Assembly: GCF_014267175.1 (NCBI RefSeq)
Contig: NZ_JACMTR010000002.1
Span: 1,004,001-1,068,000 of the forward strand
From: Pseudonocardia sp. C8
Lineage (GTDB): Bacteria; Actinomycetota; Actinomycetes; Mycobacteriales; Pseudonocardiaceae
DNA: 64,000 nt
Direction of reading: 5' to 3'
Shown here: positions 30,563-40,297 of the stretch, piece after piece
How the letters are laid out: each line of letters begins with the position of its first letter
Position numbering within the stretch: position 1 is the stretch's first letter
Position numbers and translations under genes: made by a program
The notes under the pieces: model-generated
Seen by the model: only the letters and a program-made list of their open reading frames with translations
The model's database searches: none
What the model was told of the DNA's origin: nothing

Positions 30563-33166
30563 TCAGCTCCGGGAACCGAGCCCCGCGATCCGGGTCAGGT
30601 CACCGCGCCCGGACACACCGAGCTTCGCGTACACCGAGCGCAGCACGTTGTCGACCGTGCGCACGGACACGACGAGCTCCCCGGCGATCGCCCGGCTGGT
30701 CATCCCGCTCGCGGCGAGCGCGGCGATCTCGTGCTCGCGCGGGGTGAGGTCGTCGGTGCCCTCCAGCAGGGCCAGCGCGGGCGTCGCGGCGCCCTCACAC
30801 TCCTGGGCCCACGCCCGCGCCCGCGACGCCGCCGCCCCGGCCGGCCCGGTCCGCCCCGCCGCCCGGTAGACCGCCGCGGCCTGCGCGGCCGCCTCCGCGG
30901 CCAGCAACCGGTGGCCGAGCTCGTCGAACCGGGCGGCGACCGTGTCGAGCCCGGCACCGTCCCGGCCGGCGAGCGCCCGGGCGTGCGCGCCGTACGCCCG
31001 CTCCAGCGGGCCCTCCGCACCGTCCGCGAGCGCCGCGAGCCGGTCCGCCACCTCGCCGGTGATCCCGCACCGGACGGCCGCGTGCAATGCCTGGGCGCGG
31101 TGCCCGCGGGCGCACCCGGTGTCGCAGGCCGCGTCGATCGCCAGCGTCGCCGCGTGCGAGGTGCGTCCCTGCACCCCGGCCAGGAACACCCGGGCCGGCC
31201 GCACCCACCCGCTCAGCAGCATGTCGCCCGGGATCCGGTCGCCCTCGGCGAGCACCGCCCGCGCCCGCTTGACCCGGCCCGACGCGGCCAGCGCCACCGC
31301 CAGCTCCCCGACCAGCGGCACCGCGAACGAGAACCGGCTCGCCGGGACCGCCGCGGCCGCCTCCAGCAGCTGCGCGGTCGCCGTCCGCAGCCGGCCGCGG
31401 CGGGCGTCCACGATGCCCAGCCAGGTGCCGAACAACGCCGCGTGCCGCTCCCGGCCCGCCGCCAGCGCCGCCCGGTGGGCGGGCCGGGCCAGCCCGTCGG
31501 CGCCGTCGAGGTCCCCGGTCTGCAGCAGCGCGTACCACCACGCGGCCAGCAGCTGGAAACGCAGCCAGCCGCCGGCCTCGTCGGCGCCGGTGACGTCGGT
31601 GGCCGGCGGGGGATCGGCGCGCCGGGCGTAGCCGACTGCCGCCTCGTACCTGCCGGCCCGGGCCGAGGCCAGCGCAGCCAGCGACAGCGCCGCGGTCCCC
31701 GCCCCCGGCGCGTCCGCGGCGGTCGCGGCGATCCGCGCCCCCTCCTCGCTGCGGCCCTCCAGCAGCTCCCGGAACGCCTGCAGCACCACTTGCGGCTCGC
31801 CCGTCCCCGGCGCGGCGGTCGCCGCCCGCAGCACCTCGCCTGCCCGGTCGAACGCCCGCAGCCCCCAGTAGAGGTTGTGCACCCGGACCACGGCGCCGCC
31901 GGGCCCGTCCCGCTCCGGCGCGCCGGTCAGCACCGCCTCCGCGCGCTCGGCCTGCCCGAGCCGGATCCACGACCGGGCCAGCCGCAACCGGGTGCCGGTG
32001 TCGGCCCCGGTGACCGCACCGAGCAGCCGGGCCGCGGCCGGCGGGTCCGCGACGGCCAGCTCGTCCGCGGCGTCGAGCAGCTCCCCGGCGGGAACCGGCA
32101 ACCCCTGCGCGACCCGCCAGGCCAGCGCCCGGCCCCCCGGTGGACGCCCGCCGTCGACCCGGCCGGCGGCCTCGGACAGCCGGCGGTAGGCCTCCCGCTC
32201 CTGCAGCGGCGACGCGCGGCCGCGCAGGATCTCCGCGTGCAGCGGGTGGGTGAGCCGCAGCTCCACCCGGTGCTCGTTGCGGACCGACGTCACGACCCCC
32301 CGCGCCTCCGCGGCGGCGAGGACGTCCGGCCCGGCCAGCGCCGCGGCGATCTCGCTGGCCAGCGGCTCGCCGAACGCCAGCAGCCGCAGCAGGTCCCGTT
32401 CGGCGCCGTCCGGGGCGCCCAGCTGGGCCTCCAGCATCTCGGTGAGCCGCGGGGTCCCCGGGAACGCGCCCGCCCAGCGCCACACCGACCCCGAGCGGTG
32501 CAGCGTGCCCGCCGCCCGGCCGCCCTCCACCAGCTCGCGCAGGAACAGCGGGTTGCCGCGGGCCAGCCGCCACAGCCGGTCCAGCGCGCCGGCGTCCACC
32601 AGCGAGCCATCCCCGTCACCGGTGAGCGCCTCGACGACCAGCCGGTCGCTCTGTGCCCGGTCCAGCGCGGCCAGGTCCACCCGTTCGGCCAGCCCCTCCT
32701 TCCACAGCGCGAACACCGGCGGCGGCACCCGCACCCCGGACGGCGCCGTGACCACCACGAAGGCGTCCCCGGAGCCGGCGAGCCGGAGCAGCAGGATCGC
32801 CGACGTCTCGTCCAGCTCGTGCGCGTCGTCGATGGCGAGCACCGGGCGGGCGTCCCCGGCGCCCTCCAGCAGCCACCGTCGCGCGTCCCGCAGCAGCTGC
32901 GGCCGCGGCGCGCCCGGGTCGAGGTCGGGCAGGAGGTGGGCCAGCGCGCCGAGGGGGAGCGTCGCCGTCGAGCGGCTCGCCATCACCCAGTACGGCGCCC
33001 AGCCCTGCCGGTTCGCGCAGATCGCGGCCAGCGCGGCCCGGGCCAGCCGGGTCCGGCCCACGCCGGGCGCCCCGACCAGGACCACCCCCGACCACCGCTC
33101 GGAGTGCGCGGCCGCCACGATCTCCCGCACGGTCGCCGACCGCCCGACCATCGGCCATCCGCTCAT
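30563..33166 (-). CDS. LuxR-family large ATP-binding transcription regulator (IniR/MalT-like)
   Basis: An 867-residue regulator with an N-terminal NTPase (Walker A variant GAPGVGRT, residues about 30-37; Walker [12 protein letters not shown]), a long helical repeat region that would sense a ligand, and a C-terminal LuxR helix-turn-helix ([15 protein letters not shown], then [16 protein letters not shown]). The Walker A lysine is replaced by arginine. ATG at 33166 has GGAGG 4 bases upstream. It converges on the Hsp70-like gene with only 4 bases between stops. In Mycobacterium, iniBAC is controlled by the large LuxR/MalT-like IniR, so this is the likely regulator of the island. Direct evidence is absent. 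Confidence 0.85.
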   Translation of the reverse strand: MSGWPMVGRSATVREIVAAAHSERWSGVVLVGAPGVGRTRLARAALAAICANRQGWAPYWVMASRSTATLPLGALAHLLPDLDPGAPRPQLLRDARRWLLEGAGDARPVLAIDDAHELDETSAILLLRLAGSGDAFVVVTAPSGVRVPPPVFALWKEGLAERVDLAALDRAQSDRLVVEALTGDGDGSLVDAGALDRLWRLARGNPLFLRELVEGGRAAGTLHRSGSVWRWAGAFPGTPRLTEMLEAQLGAPDGAERDLLRLLAFGEPLASEIAAALAGPDVLAAAEARGVVTSVRNEHRVELRLTHPLHAEILRGRASPLQEREAYRRLSEAAGRVDGGRPPGGRALAWRVAQGLPVPAGELLDAADELAVADPPAAARLLGAVTGADTGTRLRLARSWIRLGQAERAEAVLTGAPERDGPGGAVVRVHNLYWGLRAFDRAGEVLRAATAAPGTGEPQVVLQAFRELLEGRSEEGARIAATAADAPGAGTAALSLAALASARAGRYEAAVGYARRADPPPATDVTGADEAGGWLRFQLLAAWWYALLQTGDLDGADGLARPAHRAALAAGRERHAALFGTWLGIVDARRGRLRTATAQLLEAAAAVPASRFSFAVPLVGELAVALAASGRVKRARAVLAEGDRIPGDMLLSGWVRPARVFLAGVQGRTSHAATLAIDAACDTGCARGHRAQALHAAVRCGITGEVADRLAALADGAEGPLERAYGAHARALAGRDGAGLDTVAARFDELGHRLLAAEAAAQAAAVYRAAGRTGPAGAAASRARAWAQECEGAATPALALLEGTDDLTPREHEIAALAASGMTSRAIAGELVVSVRTVDNVLRSVYAKLGVSGRGDLTRIAGLGSRS

Positions 33167-33359
33167 CCCGCCTCCGGCCCGATCGGGTTCGCCCCGCCGT
33201 CCATGTGCGTGGTGCCCTCTCCTCGCACCGGGGCCCGCATCGGTGGCCCGGCCACGCCGGACGTCGTCGGCTGCGATCTCGCCGCCGGCCCCGCGGGCGT
33301 TCCGGCCCGGTGCCGAGTTCCCCCGATCGGCCGTACCCGTCGCCGGTACCGTCGAGGTC

Positions 33360-33974
33360 ATGGCCACCGCCCCGTCCGGCCGGGCACCCGCCCGGGTGCT
33401 GCCGTCCGCGCCGATGCGGGCCGCGGCGATCATGCTCGTGTTCACCGTCGCGCTCTGGCTGTTCGAGGGGGTCGACGTCGCCTCCGGCGAGCTCGTGGAG
33501 CAGGCCGGCGCGCTCCGCCCCCGCGACACCTCCGGGCTGGGCGGCGTCCTCACCGCACCGCTGCTGCACGACGACTGGACCCACCTGGCCGCGAACACCC
33601 TCCCGTTCCTGCTGTTCGGCTTCCTCGCCATGTCCGGCGGGATCGGCCAGTGGATCGCGGTCACCGCGACGATCTGGGTGATCAGCGGCGTCGGGATCTG
33701 GCTGCTCTCGCCGTACCCGGTGATCGGGGCGTCCTCGATCGTGTTCGGCTGGTTCCTGTTCCTGCTGGTGCGCGGCTTCTACGCCCGCAACGGCCGGCAG
33801 ATCCTGCTCGCCGTGGTGCTGTTCCTGTTCTGGGGGTCGCTGCTGTGGGGGGTGCTGCCGTCCGACCCGATGGTGTCCTGGCAGGGTCACCTGTTCGGCG
33901 CCGTCGGCGGGATCGTCGCCGCGTCCTGGGTGGCGAAGGCCGACCGGCGGGCCCGGCCTACCCTGGGGGCGTGA
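33360..33974 (+). CDS. Rhomboid family membrane protease
   Basis: A 204-residue protein with about six membrane segments. The catalytic serine would be in [11 protein letters not shown] (usual form GASG) and the histidine in [11 protein letters not shown]. The second-helix His/Asn region is [15 protein letters not shown]. It matches the position of Rv1337, between cysM and murI in M. tuberculosis, where the two are adjacent; here the island intervenes. The ATG was chosen at the first residue before a basic stretch and the first span. The stop overlaps the murI GTG by 4 bases. Substrate unknown. Confidence 0.88.
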   Translation: MATAPSGRAPARVLPSAPMRAAAIMLVFTVALWLFEGVDVASGELVEQAGALRPRDTSGLGGVLTAPLLHDDWTHLAANTLPFLLFGFLAMSGGIGQWIAVTATIWVISGVGIWLLSPYPVIGASSIVFGWFLFLLVRGFYARNGRQILLAVVLFLFWGSLLWGVLPSDPMVSWQGHLFGAVGGIVAASWVAKADRRARPTLGA

Positions 33975-34807
33975 CGGGCTCCGCGGGGATCGACGCACCG
34001 ATCGGGATCTTCGACTCCGGCGTCGGCGGTCTCACCGTCGCCCGCTCGGTGATCGACCTGCTGCCCGCCGAGCAGATCGTCTACGTCGGCGACACCGCCC
34101 ACAGCCCGTACGGGCCGCGCCGCATCGCCGACGTCCGCGGGCTGGCGCTGGCGATCGGCGACGAGCTCGTCGACTCCGGGGTGAAGGCGCTGGTCATCGC
34201 CTGCAACACGGCCTCGGCCGCCTGCCTGGCCGACTTCCGCGAGCGCTACCCGGTGCCGGTCGTCGAGGTCGTCCGCCCGGCCGTCCGCCGCGCGGTCGCC
34301 GCCACCCGCAACGGCCGGATCGGGGTCATCGGCACTCGGGCGACCATCGCCTCCGGGGCGTACGCCGACGCGTTCGACGCCGCCCGCGACGTCGAGATCA
34401 CCTCGGTCGCCTGCCCCCGGTTCGTCGACTTCGTCGAGCGCGGCACGACCAGCGGTCGCCAGGTCCTCGGCGTCGCCCAGGGTTACCTGGAACCGCTGCA
34501 GCGGGCTGGCGTGGACACGGTCGTGCTGGGCTGCACGCACTACCCGCTGCTCACCGGGGTGCTCGAGATCGTGCTCGGTCCGGACGTCACGCTGGTGTCC
34601 TCGGCCGACGAGACCGCCCGCACGCTGGTACGCACCCTGCACGCACGCGACCTGCTGCGCGACGACACCGAGCCGCCCGCGCCGCACCGCTTCCTCGCCA
34701 CCGGGGACCCGGAGCCGTTCGCCCGGCTCGGCCGTCGCTTCCTCGGCCCGGAGATCGGTGCGGTCGTGGGGCAGGCCGGCGCCCGGACGCCCGTCGCAGG
34801 GAACTGA
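33971..34807 (+). CDS. murI: Glutamate racemase
   Basis: The 278-residue enzyme makes D-glutamate for peptidoglycan. [13 protein letters not shown] is the N-terminal signature, and the two catalytic cysteines are in VIACNTASA and LGCTHYPLL. The GTG start overlaps the rhomboid stop, so expression is coupled. Residues beyond about 250 are a variable Arg/Pro-rich tail. A dyad element follows the stop within 15 bases. Confidence 0.96.
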   Translation: MTGSAGIDAPIGIFDSGVGGLTVARSVIDLLPAEQIVYVGDTAHSPYGPRRIADVRGLALAIGDELVDSGVKALVIACNTASAACLADFRERYPVPVVEVVRPAVRRAVAATRNGRIGVIGTRATIASGAYADAFDAARDVEITSVACPRFVDFVERGTTSGRQVLGVAQGYLEPLQRAGVDTVVLGCTHYPLLTGVLEIVLGPDVTLVSSADETARTLVRTLHARDLLRDDTEPPAPHRFLATGDPEPFARLGRRFLGPEIGAVVGQAGARTPVAGN

Positions 34808-34820
34808 CGCCGCCCCGTCC

Positions 34821-34870
34821 GATCGACGACCGCGGAGTACCGCGTCCGCCACGCTCCACGACGGTCGATC
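34821..34870. repeat. Dyad element after murI
   Basis: An imperfect inverted repeat: left arm from 34821 (GATCGACGACCGCGGAG) and right arm 34847-34870, which on the minus strand reads GATCGACCGTCGTGGAGCG. The right arm matches 39033-39056 in 23 of 24 positions. It may act as a murI terminator. Confidence 0.6.
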
Positions 34871-34916
34871 ACGGCCGGTCCGAGCCGGCGAGCCACCGCC
34901 GGGTAACCTCCGCGCC

Positions 34917-35282
34917 GTGATCGGTGCGCTGGTCGGTGTGATCATGGTGGCCCTGTCGGCCACCGCGCTGTTCGGCCTGGTCACCACGGTGTTGAACCGG
35001 CCACCGAGCCAGGTGCACCGGATCGCCGTCGGCGTGTGCACGGCGCTGATCACGGTCCAGGCCGCGGTCGCCGCGTACCAGGTGCTCGCCGGCGGGGTGA
35101 CGCTGCCGGAACGGACCACGTTCCTCATCTACCTCGTCGTCGCGATCTGCGTGCCGCCGATCGCGCTGCAGTTCGCCACCGCCGAACCGAGCCGCTGGGG
35201 CGGCACGGTGATCGCCGTCGGGGCGGTCGGCACGCTCGTCGCGGTGCTGCGGCTGCAGGGCCTGTGGATGCCCGGTGCCTGA
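34917..35282 (+). CDS. Small integral membrane protein
   Basis: A 121-residue protein with four hydrophobic spans (VIGALVGVIMVALSATALFG, IAVGVCTALITVQAAVAAY, TFLIYLVVAICVPPIALQF, GGTVIAVGAVGTLVAVLRL). No family is recognised. The GTG start at 34917 begins the first span directly. It overlaps the next membrane-protein gene by 8 bases, so they are probably cotranscribed and may work together. These two genes are absent from the equivalent place in M. tuberculosis. Confidence 0.7.
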   Translation: MIGALVGVIMVALSATALFGLVTTVLNRPPSQVHRIAVGVCTALITVQAAVAAYQVLAGGVTLPERTTFLIYLVVAICVPPIALQFATAEPSRWGGTVIAVGAVGTLVAVLRLQGLWMPGA

Positions 35283-35685
35283 GCGCGGCGAGGTCCGCGC
35301 GACCGCGACCGGGCCGGGGAGGATCCTCATCGCCGTCTACGGGATCTTCGCGCTGGCGGCGAGCGCCCGGGCCGGCGTGCAGATCGTGGAACGGTTCGAT
35401 GAGGCACCGCTGGCGTACTCGCTGTCCGCGGTCGCCGGATTCGTCTACATCCTGGCCACCGTGGGGCTCGCCGGCACCGGCCCCGGCTTCCGGCGGCTCG
35501 CCTGGTTCGCGGTCACCTTCGAGCTCGTCGGGGTCCTGACCGTCGGCGCGTTCACCGCGCTCGTGCCCGGCGACTTCCCGCGGAACACGGTCTGGACCTG
35601 GTTCGGCATGGGCTACGGCTTCGTGCCGCTGGTGCTGCCGTTCGCCGGGATCTGGTGGCTGCGGCGGACGGCCCGATCGGGTTAG
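35275..35685 (+). CDS. Small integral membrane protein, overlapping partner
   Basis: A 136-residue protein with four predicted spans (ILIAVYGIFALAASARAG, SLSAVAGFVYILATVGLAG, FAVTFELVGVLTVGAFTALV, GFVPLVLPFAGIWWL). Not recognised beyond a general likeness to actinobacterial hypothetical membrane proteins. It starts at a GTG inside the end of the previous gene, and the next gene, an Rv1339-like hydrolase, begins 8 bases after its stop. Confidence 0.7.
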   Translation: MPERGEVRATATGPGRILIAVYGIFALAASARAGVQIVERFDEAPLAYSLSAVAGFVYILATVGLAGTGPGFRRLAWFAVTFELVGVLTVGAFTALVPGDFPRNTVWTWFGMGYGFVPLVLPFAGIWWLRRTARSG

Positions 35686-35693
35686 TGTCGCGC

Positions 35694-36473
35694 ATGCGGC
35701 TGATCGTGCTCGGATGCTCCGGCAGCGGCCCCGGGCCCGGTTCCCCGGCGTCCGGATATCTCGTCGAGGCCGGCACCACCCGGCTCGTCCTCGATCTCGG
35801 CAACGGCACCCTCGGCGCGCTGCAGCGCCACGCGAGCCCGTGGACGCTCGGCGCCGTCGTGTTCAGCCACCTCCATCCCGACCACTGCTCCGACTTCGCC
35901 TCCCTGGTCGTGCACCGCCGCTACCACCCGCGGCCGCCGTACGACGCCACCGCCGCGCCGCTGCCCGTGCACGCACCGCCCGGCGCGCACGACCGGTTCG
36001 CCCGCGCCTACGCGCCGTCGCCGGAGGAGTACGCGGCGACCGACCTCACCGACGTCTTCTCCTTCCACGACCTCGCCGCCGGGACCCCCGTCACGGTCGG
36101 CGTGGACGCGGTGACCGTGACCGCGTACCCGGTCGTCCACCCGTGCCCGGCGTTCGCGCTGCGCGTCGAGCACGCCGGGAGCGTGCTGGTCTACTCCGGT
36201 GACACCGCCGCCTGCCCGGAGCTCGTCGACGCGGCCCGCGACGCCGACCTGTTCCTCTGCGAGGCCAGCTGGCCGCACGACGAGGCCAACCCGGCCGGCG
36301 TGCACCTGTCGGGCCGCGAGGCCGGCGAGCACGCCGCCGCCGCGGGCGCGCGGCGGCTGGTCGTCACGCACGTCCCCGCCTGGCATGATCGCGACGAGAT
36401 CGCAGGCGAGGCCAAGTCCGTGTTCGACGGCCCGGTCGAGCTGGCCTTCCCGGACGCCGAGTTCGCCGTGTGA
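35694..36473 (+). CDS. Metallo-beta-lactamase fold phosphodiesterase (Rv1339-like)
   Basis: A 259-residue MBL-fold hydrolase with the metal motif [11 protein letters not shown], a further His in VVHPCPAF, Asp in [11 protein letters not shown] and His in [10 protein letters not shown]. Rv1339, its positional equivalent between murI and rphA, has been described as an atypical cyclic-AMP phosphodiesterase; tRNase Z and ElaC-like enzymes are relatives. The ATG at 35694 sits right at the first beta strand ([11 protein letters not shown]). Its stop overlaps the rph start by 4 bases. Confidence 0.85.
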   Translation: MRLIVLGCSGSGPGPGSPASGYLVEAGTTRLVLDLGNGTLGALQRHASPWTLGAVVFSHLHPDHCSDFASLVVHRRYHPRPPYDATAAPLPVHAPPGAHDRFARAYAPSPEEYAATDLTDVFSFHDLAAGTPVTVGVDAVTVTAYPVVHPCPAFALRVEHAGSVLVYSGDTAACPELVDAARDADLFLCEASWPHDEANPAGVHLSGREAGEHAAAAGARRLVVTHVPAWHDRDEIAGEAKSVFDGPVELAFPDAEFAV

Positions 36474-37270
36474 GTTCCTACGATGTCCCGGTGACACGCG
36501 TAGAGGGCAGGGCGGACGGACGGGCCGACGACGAGCTGCGGCCGGTGACGATCACCCGGGGCTTCCAGAAGCACCCGGCGGGTTCGGTGCTGGTCGAGTT
36601 CGGCGACACGAAGGTGCTGTGCGCGGCGAGCGTCGCCGAGGGCGTCCCGCGCTGGCGCAAGGGCTCCGGCCTCGGGTGGCTCACCGCCGAGTACGCGATG
36701 CTGCCGTCGTCGACCGACACCCGCTCGTCCCGGGAGTCGGTGAAGGGCCGCATCGGCGGCCGCACCCACGAGATCTCCCGGCTGATCGGCCGCTCGCTGC
36801 GCGCATGCATCGACCTGCGGGCGCTCGGCGAGAACACCATCGCGATCGACTGCGACGTGCTGCAGGCCGACGGCGGCACCCGCACCGCCGCGATCACCGG
36901 CGCCTACGTGGCCCTGTGCGACGCGGTCACCTGGCTCGGCGAGCACGGCAAGCTGTCCGACCCCAAGCCGATCTCCTGCCAGGTCGCGGCGGTGTCGGTC
37001 GGGGTCGTCGACGGCCGGGTCCGGCTGGACCTGCCCTACTCCGAGGACTCCCGCGCCGAGGTCGACACCAACGTGGTCGCCACCGAGACCGGCACGCTGA
37101 TCGAGGTCCAGGGCACCGGCGAGGGCGCCACGTTCGCCCGCAAGACCCTCGACGCGATGCTCGACTCCGCGCTCGCCGGGATCGCCGAGCTCGCCCGGCT
37201 GCAGGTCGAGGTGCTCGCCGCGCCGCACCCCAAGCTGGTGGCCGAGACGGCCGCGGAGGCGTCGGCGTGA
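36470..37270 (+). CDS. rph: Ribonuclease PH
   Basis: The 266-residue phosphorolytic exonuclease trims tRNA 3' ends. Family marks are [20 protein letters not shown], the phosphate-binding [26 protein letters not shown] and [23 protein letters not shown]. The GTG at 36470 overlaps the upstream stop, which favours it by coupling; a GTG at 36491 gives a length closer to mycobacterial RphA and is an equal alternative. rdgB follows with a 4-base overlap. Confidence 0.96.
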   Translation: MSSYDVPVTRVEGRADGRADDELRPVTITRGFQKHPAGSVLVEFGDTKVLCAASVAEGVPRWRKGSGLGWLTAEYAMLPSSTDTRSSRESVKGRIGGRTHEISRLIGRSLRACIDLRALGENTIAIDCDVLQADGGTRTAAITGAYVALCDAVTWLGEHGKLSDPKPISCQVAAVSVGVVDGRVRLDLPYSEDSRAEVDTNVVATETGTLIEVQGTGEGATFARKTLDAMLDSALAGIAELARLQVEVLAAPHPKLVAETAAEASA

Positions 37271-37920
37271 CCCGGGTCCTGCTCGCCACCCGCAACGCGA
37301 AGAAGCTGACCGAGCTGCGCCGCATCGTCGAGGCGGCCGGAGTCGACGGCGTCGACATCGTCGGGCTGGCCGACGTCCCGGAGTTCCCGGAGGCCCCGGA
37401 GACCGGCGCGACGTTCGCCGAGAACGCGATCGCCAAGGCCCGGGACGCGGCCGCCGCTACCGGGCTGCCCGCGATCGCTGACGACTCAGGGATCACCGTG
37501 GACGCCCTCAACGGGATGCCGGGGATCTTCTCCGCCCGCTGGGCCGGGCGGCACGGCGACGACGACGCCAACCTGTGGCTCCTGCTCGGCCAGACCGCCG
37601 ACGTGCCCGACGCCCGGCGCGGTGCCGCCTTCGTCTGCGCGGCCGCCCTGGTGACCCCGGACGGTGCCGCCGCCCCGGACACCCCGGACGCCGACGGCGA
37701 GATCCCCGGCCGCACCGTGGTGCACGGCACCTGGCGGGGGACGCTGCTGCGCGAGCCGCGCGGCGAGAACGGCTTCGGCTACGACCCGATCTTCCAGCCG
37801 GAGGGGGAGACCCGCTCCTCGGCGGAGCTGTCCTCGGAGGAGAAGGACGCGTCCTCGCACCGCGGCCGCGCCCTGCGGGCCCTCGTCCCGCACCTGCAGG
37901 CGCTGCGCGCCGACGCCTGA
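37267..37920 (+). CDS. rdgB: dITP/XTP pyrophosphatase (RdgB/HAM1)
   Basis: The 217-residue enzyme removes ITP, dITP and XTP from the nucleotide pool. Conserved stretches are [15 protein letters not shown] (nucleotide binding), [30 protein letters not shown] and [12 protein letters not shown]. The GTG overlaps the rph stop. A short low-complexity insert ([11 protein letters not shown]) precedes the conserved strand [10 protein letters not shown]. It ends the conserved cluster; after it the second phased repeat array begins. Confidence 0.95.
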   Translation: MTRVLLATRNAKKLTELRRIVEAAGVDGVDIVGLADVPEFPEAPETGATFAENAIAKARDAAAATGLPAIADDSGITVDALNGMPGIFSARWAGRHGDDDANLWLLLGQTADVPDARRGAAFVCAAALVTPDGAAAPDTPDADGEIPGRTVVHGTWRGTLLREPRGENGFGYDPIFQPEGETRSSAELSSEEKDASSHRGRALRALVPHLQALRADA

Positions 37921-37986
37921 TCCTCGCGGCGGTCGGGGTCCGCAGCCGCGACCCGCCCGCAGGTTCCGGCCTCGGTGGGCGGGATC

Positions 37987-38233
37987 GTGCTGGTCGGCCG
38001 AGTCGGCGCCCCGCGAGATGCACGATGCCGCCGTGCCGCGGGCACGATCGTGCTGATCGACCGGAGTGGTGCGGGCGAGTTGCGCGGTTAGGCCCGGGGT
38101 GGGGCGGGAGCGTGCTGATCGACGGGGACCGCCCCGGTGGGACGCGTAATTGCGTCGCGACCCGGGCACGACGGTGCTGATCGATCGAGTGCTGCGGGTG
38201 GAGGGATACGGTCCGGCGCCGGGGCGGAGAAAT
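37987..38233. repeat. Second phased ~62-bp repeat array, opposite orientation
   Basis: The motif GTGCTG(A/G)TCG(A/G) starts at 37987, 38050, 38112 and 38173, a spacing of 63, 62 and 61 bp. GCTGATCGA is the reverse complement of the TCGATCAGC core of the 12.9-13.7 kb array, so this is the same class inverted. Units begin with a CACGATCGTG-like dyad (38043-38052 perfect). The rest of each unit has diverged. The surrounding gap 37921-38393 lies between convergent genes; beyond the repeats I see no gene in it. Confidence 0.75.
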
Positions 38234-38393
38234 CCGCGCGACGGACCGCCCGATATCCGGTCAGTGCCTCTTCCGACCTGCGTACCAGCGCGAATGGACG
38301 ATCACGGGATCGCGCGGGCCACATCTCGACGGCACGGCGCAGCGGGACCGGCGCACCCCCGTCGGCCCGGCCGCACTCCCATGCGGCCGGCCA

Positions 38394-38798
38394 CTACTCG
38401 GGGGTCGGCTCCGCCAGCACCCGCTGCGCGATCTTGAACGCGGAGTTCGCGGCCGGGACCCCGCAGTAGATCGCGTTCTGCAGCAGGATCTCCTTGATCT
38501 CGTCGTCGGTGAGGCCGTTGCGCCGGGCGGCGCGCAGGTGCAGCTCCAGCTCGCCCCAGTGCCCGTGCGCGATCAGCGCGGTGATCGTGACCGCGGAGCG
38601 CATCCGGCGCTCCAGCCCCGGGCGCGTCCAGATCTCGTTCCAGGCGTAGCGGGTGATCAGCTGCTGGAACTCGGCCGTGGTGCCGTCGGTGTTCTCGAGC
38701 GCCGCGGCCACGTAGTCGTGGCCCAGCACGTCGCGGCGCACCGCGAGGCCGTCGGCGTCCAGCTCGGAGGGGTCGATCCCGTTCGGCGCAGCGCTCAT
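38394..38798 (-). CDS. Carboxymuconolactone decarboxylase family protein (PcaC-like)
   Basis: A 134-residue CMD-fold protein. It most resembles 4-carboxymuconolactone decarboxylase of the protocatechuate branch: RRDVLGHDYVAAALENTD at the start, ITRYAWNEIWTRPGLERRMRSAVTITALIAHG and the acidic helix LTDDEIKEILLQNAIYCGVPAAN. The redox cysteine pair of AhpD-type relatives is lacking, which supports a decarboxylase. No other pca genes are beside it, so the assignment rests on sequence only. It starts at ATG 38798. Confidence 0.8.
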   Translation of the reverse strand: MSAAPNGIDPSELDADGLAVRRDVLGHDYVAAALENTDGTTAEFQQLITRYAWNEIWTRPGLERRMRSAVTITALIAHGHWGELELHLRAARRNGLTDDEIKEILLQNAIYCGVPAANSAFKIAQRVLAEPTPE

Positions 38799-38909
38799 GG
38801 CGGAAGCGTCTCACGGGCGTGCGCTGGTTCGGTGGGGCGTACGGGATGGCGGGCCGGGTGGCCGACCCGCCCACCGTCACCGAGTGACGTCCCGGACGAG
38901 TGAGGCCCC

Positions 38910-38965
38910 GATGATCACGGCACGCTCGAGCGGCACGGATGATCACGGCACGCTCGAGCGGCACG
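38910..38965. repeat. Perfect 28-bp tandem duplication
   Basis: Positions 38910-38937 and 38938-38965 are identical; each copy begins GATGATCACGGCACGCTCGA. A TGATCA dyad lies in each. It is probably a recent duplication in non-coding DNA. Confidence 0.9.
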
Positions 38966-39030
38966 CGCCGTGTTCGCTCGGGTCCGGGGCCGGGGTGGCC
39001 ACCGGGTGTGCCACCCGGCGGAACGACACG

Positions 39031-39093
39031 ATGATCGACCGTTGTGGAGCGTGGCGTTCGCGAGACGGGCGCTGCACTCCCCAACGGGCGATC
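39031..39093. repeat. Dyad element related to the one after murI
   Basis: Arms 39031-39050 (ATGATCGACCGTTGTGGAGC) and 39074-39093 pair at 17 of 20 positions around a loop of about 23 bases. Bases 39033-39056 match the minus strand of 34847-34870 in 23 of 24 positions. Confidence 0.65.
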
Positions 39094-39391
39094 ATGGCGG
39101 GTGTCGACCGGGCTGGCCGCGCGTGGCGAGTGCGGCTGCCGGGTGTCGGCATCCCGGGGCGGCACCCGCGCGCCGGGGAGAATCGGCGGCGACGCGCCGG
39201 CCGCGTTCCTCACCGTGTCCCCGCCTCGCGTCCCAGGACACAGGAGCTCGACCGGGTGTGACGTTCCGGTCGGTGGGCGCGTGGGGCGGCCGGGCGTGGA
39301 GTCCTTGTCCGGCAAGGTTCCGGGCCGGGGGGAGCGGTCCGGAGGGCGGCGTGACGGCGGTCGCGCCGACCCGCTGGGTACTGTCATCTCC

Positions 39392-40057
39392 GTGCGGTGG
39401 TGGCGTCCTCTCCTGGCCGGTCTCGGGCTGGTGCTCGTGGCGAGCCTCGTCGCGCTCGTGGCCCGGGCGTACGGCGTCTCCGTCGTCCCGCAGTTCGGCG
39501 AGCTCCGCCGGGTCGTCGAGTCGGCCGGCGCATGGGCGCCGGTGGTGTTCGTGCTGCTCCAGGTGCTGCTGAACGTCCCGCCGTTCCCGCGGACGGTGTT
39601 CACCGTCTCGGCCGGTGTGCTGTTCGGCGCCGTCGCCGGGACCGTGCTGACGCTGGTCGCGACCGCGATCGCGGCTGTCGTGGCGTTCGTGCTGGTGCGG
39701 ATCACCGGGGGCCGGATGGTCGCCCGCTACGCCGTGCATCCGCGCGCCGTCTGGGTGCGGCGCCGCCTCGACCACCACGGGACGCTCGCCGTCACCTCGC
39801 TGCGGCTCATCCCGATGGTGCCGTTCGCGGTGATGAACTACCTGTCCGGGCTGTCCCAGGTGCGGTTCTGGCCGTACCTGGTGGGGACCGTCGTGGGGTG
39901 CGCACCGGGCACGATCGCGATCGTCGCGCTCGGCGACGCCGTGACCGGGCACCTGCCCCCGTCGCTGCTGATGATCTCGGGGGCGTGCGCGGTGCTGGGG
40001 CTGGCCGGGGTGGTGCTGGCGGCGCGGAGGCCGCTGCCGGACGAGCCCCCGGCCTGA
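39392..40057 (+). CDS. VTT-domain (TVP38/DedA-like) membrane protein
   Basis: A 221-residue protein with five or six membrane segments. It has the VTT/SNARE-associated signature: NVPPFPRTVFTVSAGVLFGAVAGTVLTL, a re-entrant loop, and later LRLIPMVPFAVMNYLSGLSQVRFWPYLVGT. Related proteins are scramblases or help lipid-carrier transport. The GTG at 39392 was chosen because it stands 4 residues before the first span and the upstream frame looks non-coding. It converges on the tRNA/HNH pair. Confidence 0.8.
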   Translation: MRWWRPLLAGLGLVLVASLVALVARAYGVSVVPQFGELRRVVESAGAWAPVVFVLLQVLLNVPPFPRTVFTVSAGVLFGAVAGTVLTLVATAIAAVVAFVLVRITGGRMVARYAVHPRAVWVRRRLDHHGTLAVTSLRLIPMVPFAVMNYLSGLSQVRFWPYLVGTVVGCAPGTIAIVALGDAVTGHLPPSLLMISGACAVLGLAGVVLAARRPLPDEPPA

Positions 40058-40297
40058 GCCGGGGGCGGGATGCCGCCCGGACCGGCGGTCACCTTCCGAG
40101 GTGCCCGCGGAGCGCGGTGACGAGAACGCTCCCGCACCGGGCAGCCCAGGAGCCGGGCGGCCACCGCTTCTTCGCCCGCCTGGTGGTCGCCGGTCACCGT
40201 CCGCACCCGGGGCCATCCCGGTGCACGGCGGTGACCCGCCTCGGCTGCTGCCGGATGAGCGACCGGCTCTGGTACCGGACCCCGCTCCGCGGTTCCG

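Larger units (their letters stand above)
38799..39391. other. Intergenic region of about 590 bp with short repeats, no gene seen
   Basis: The stretch separates the divergent PcaC-like and VTT-domain genes. Frames across it are Arg/Pro/Gly-rich without family features. It contains a 28-bp tandem duplication and a dyad element (listed separately). Promoters of both neighbours must lie here, but I cannot point to hexamers with confidence. Confidence 0.6.
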
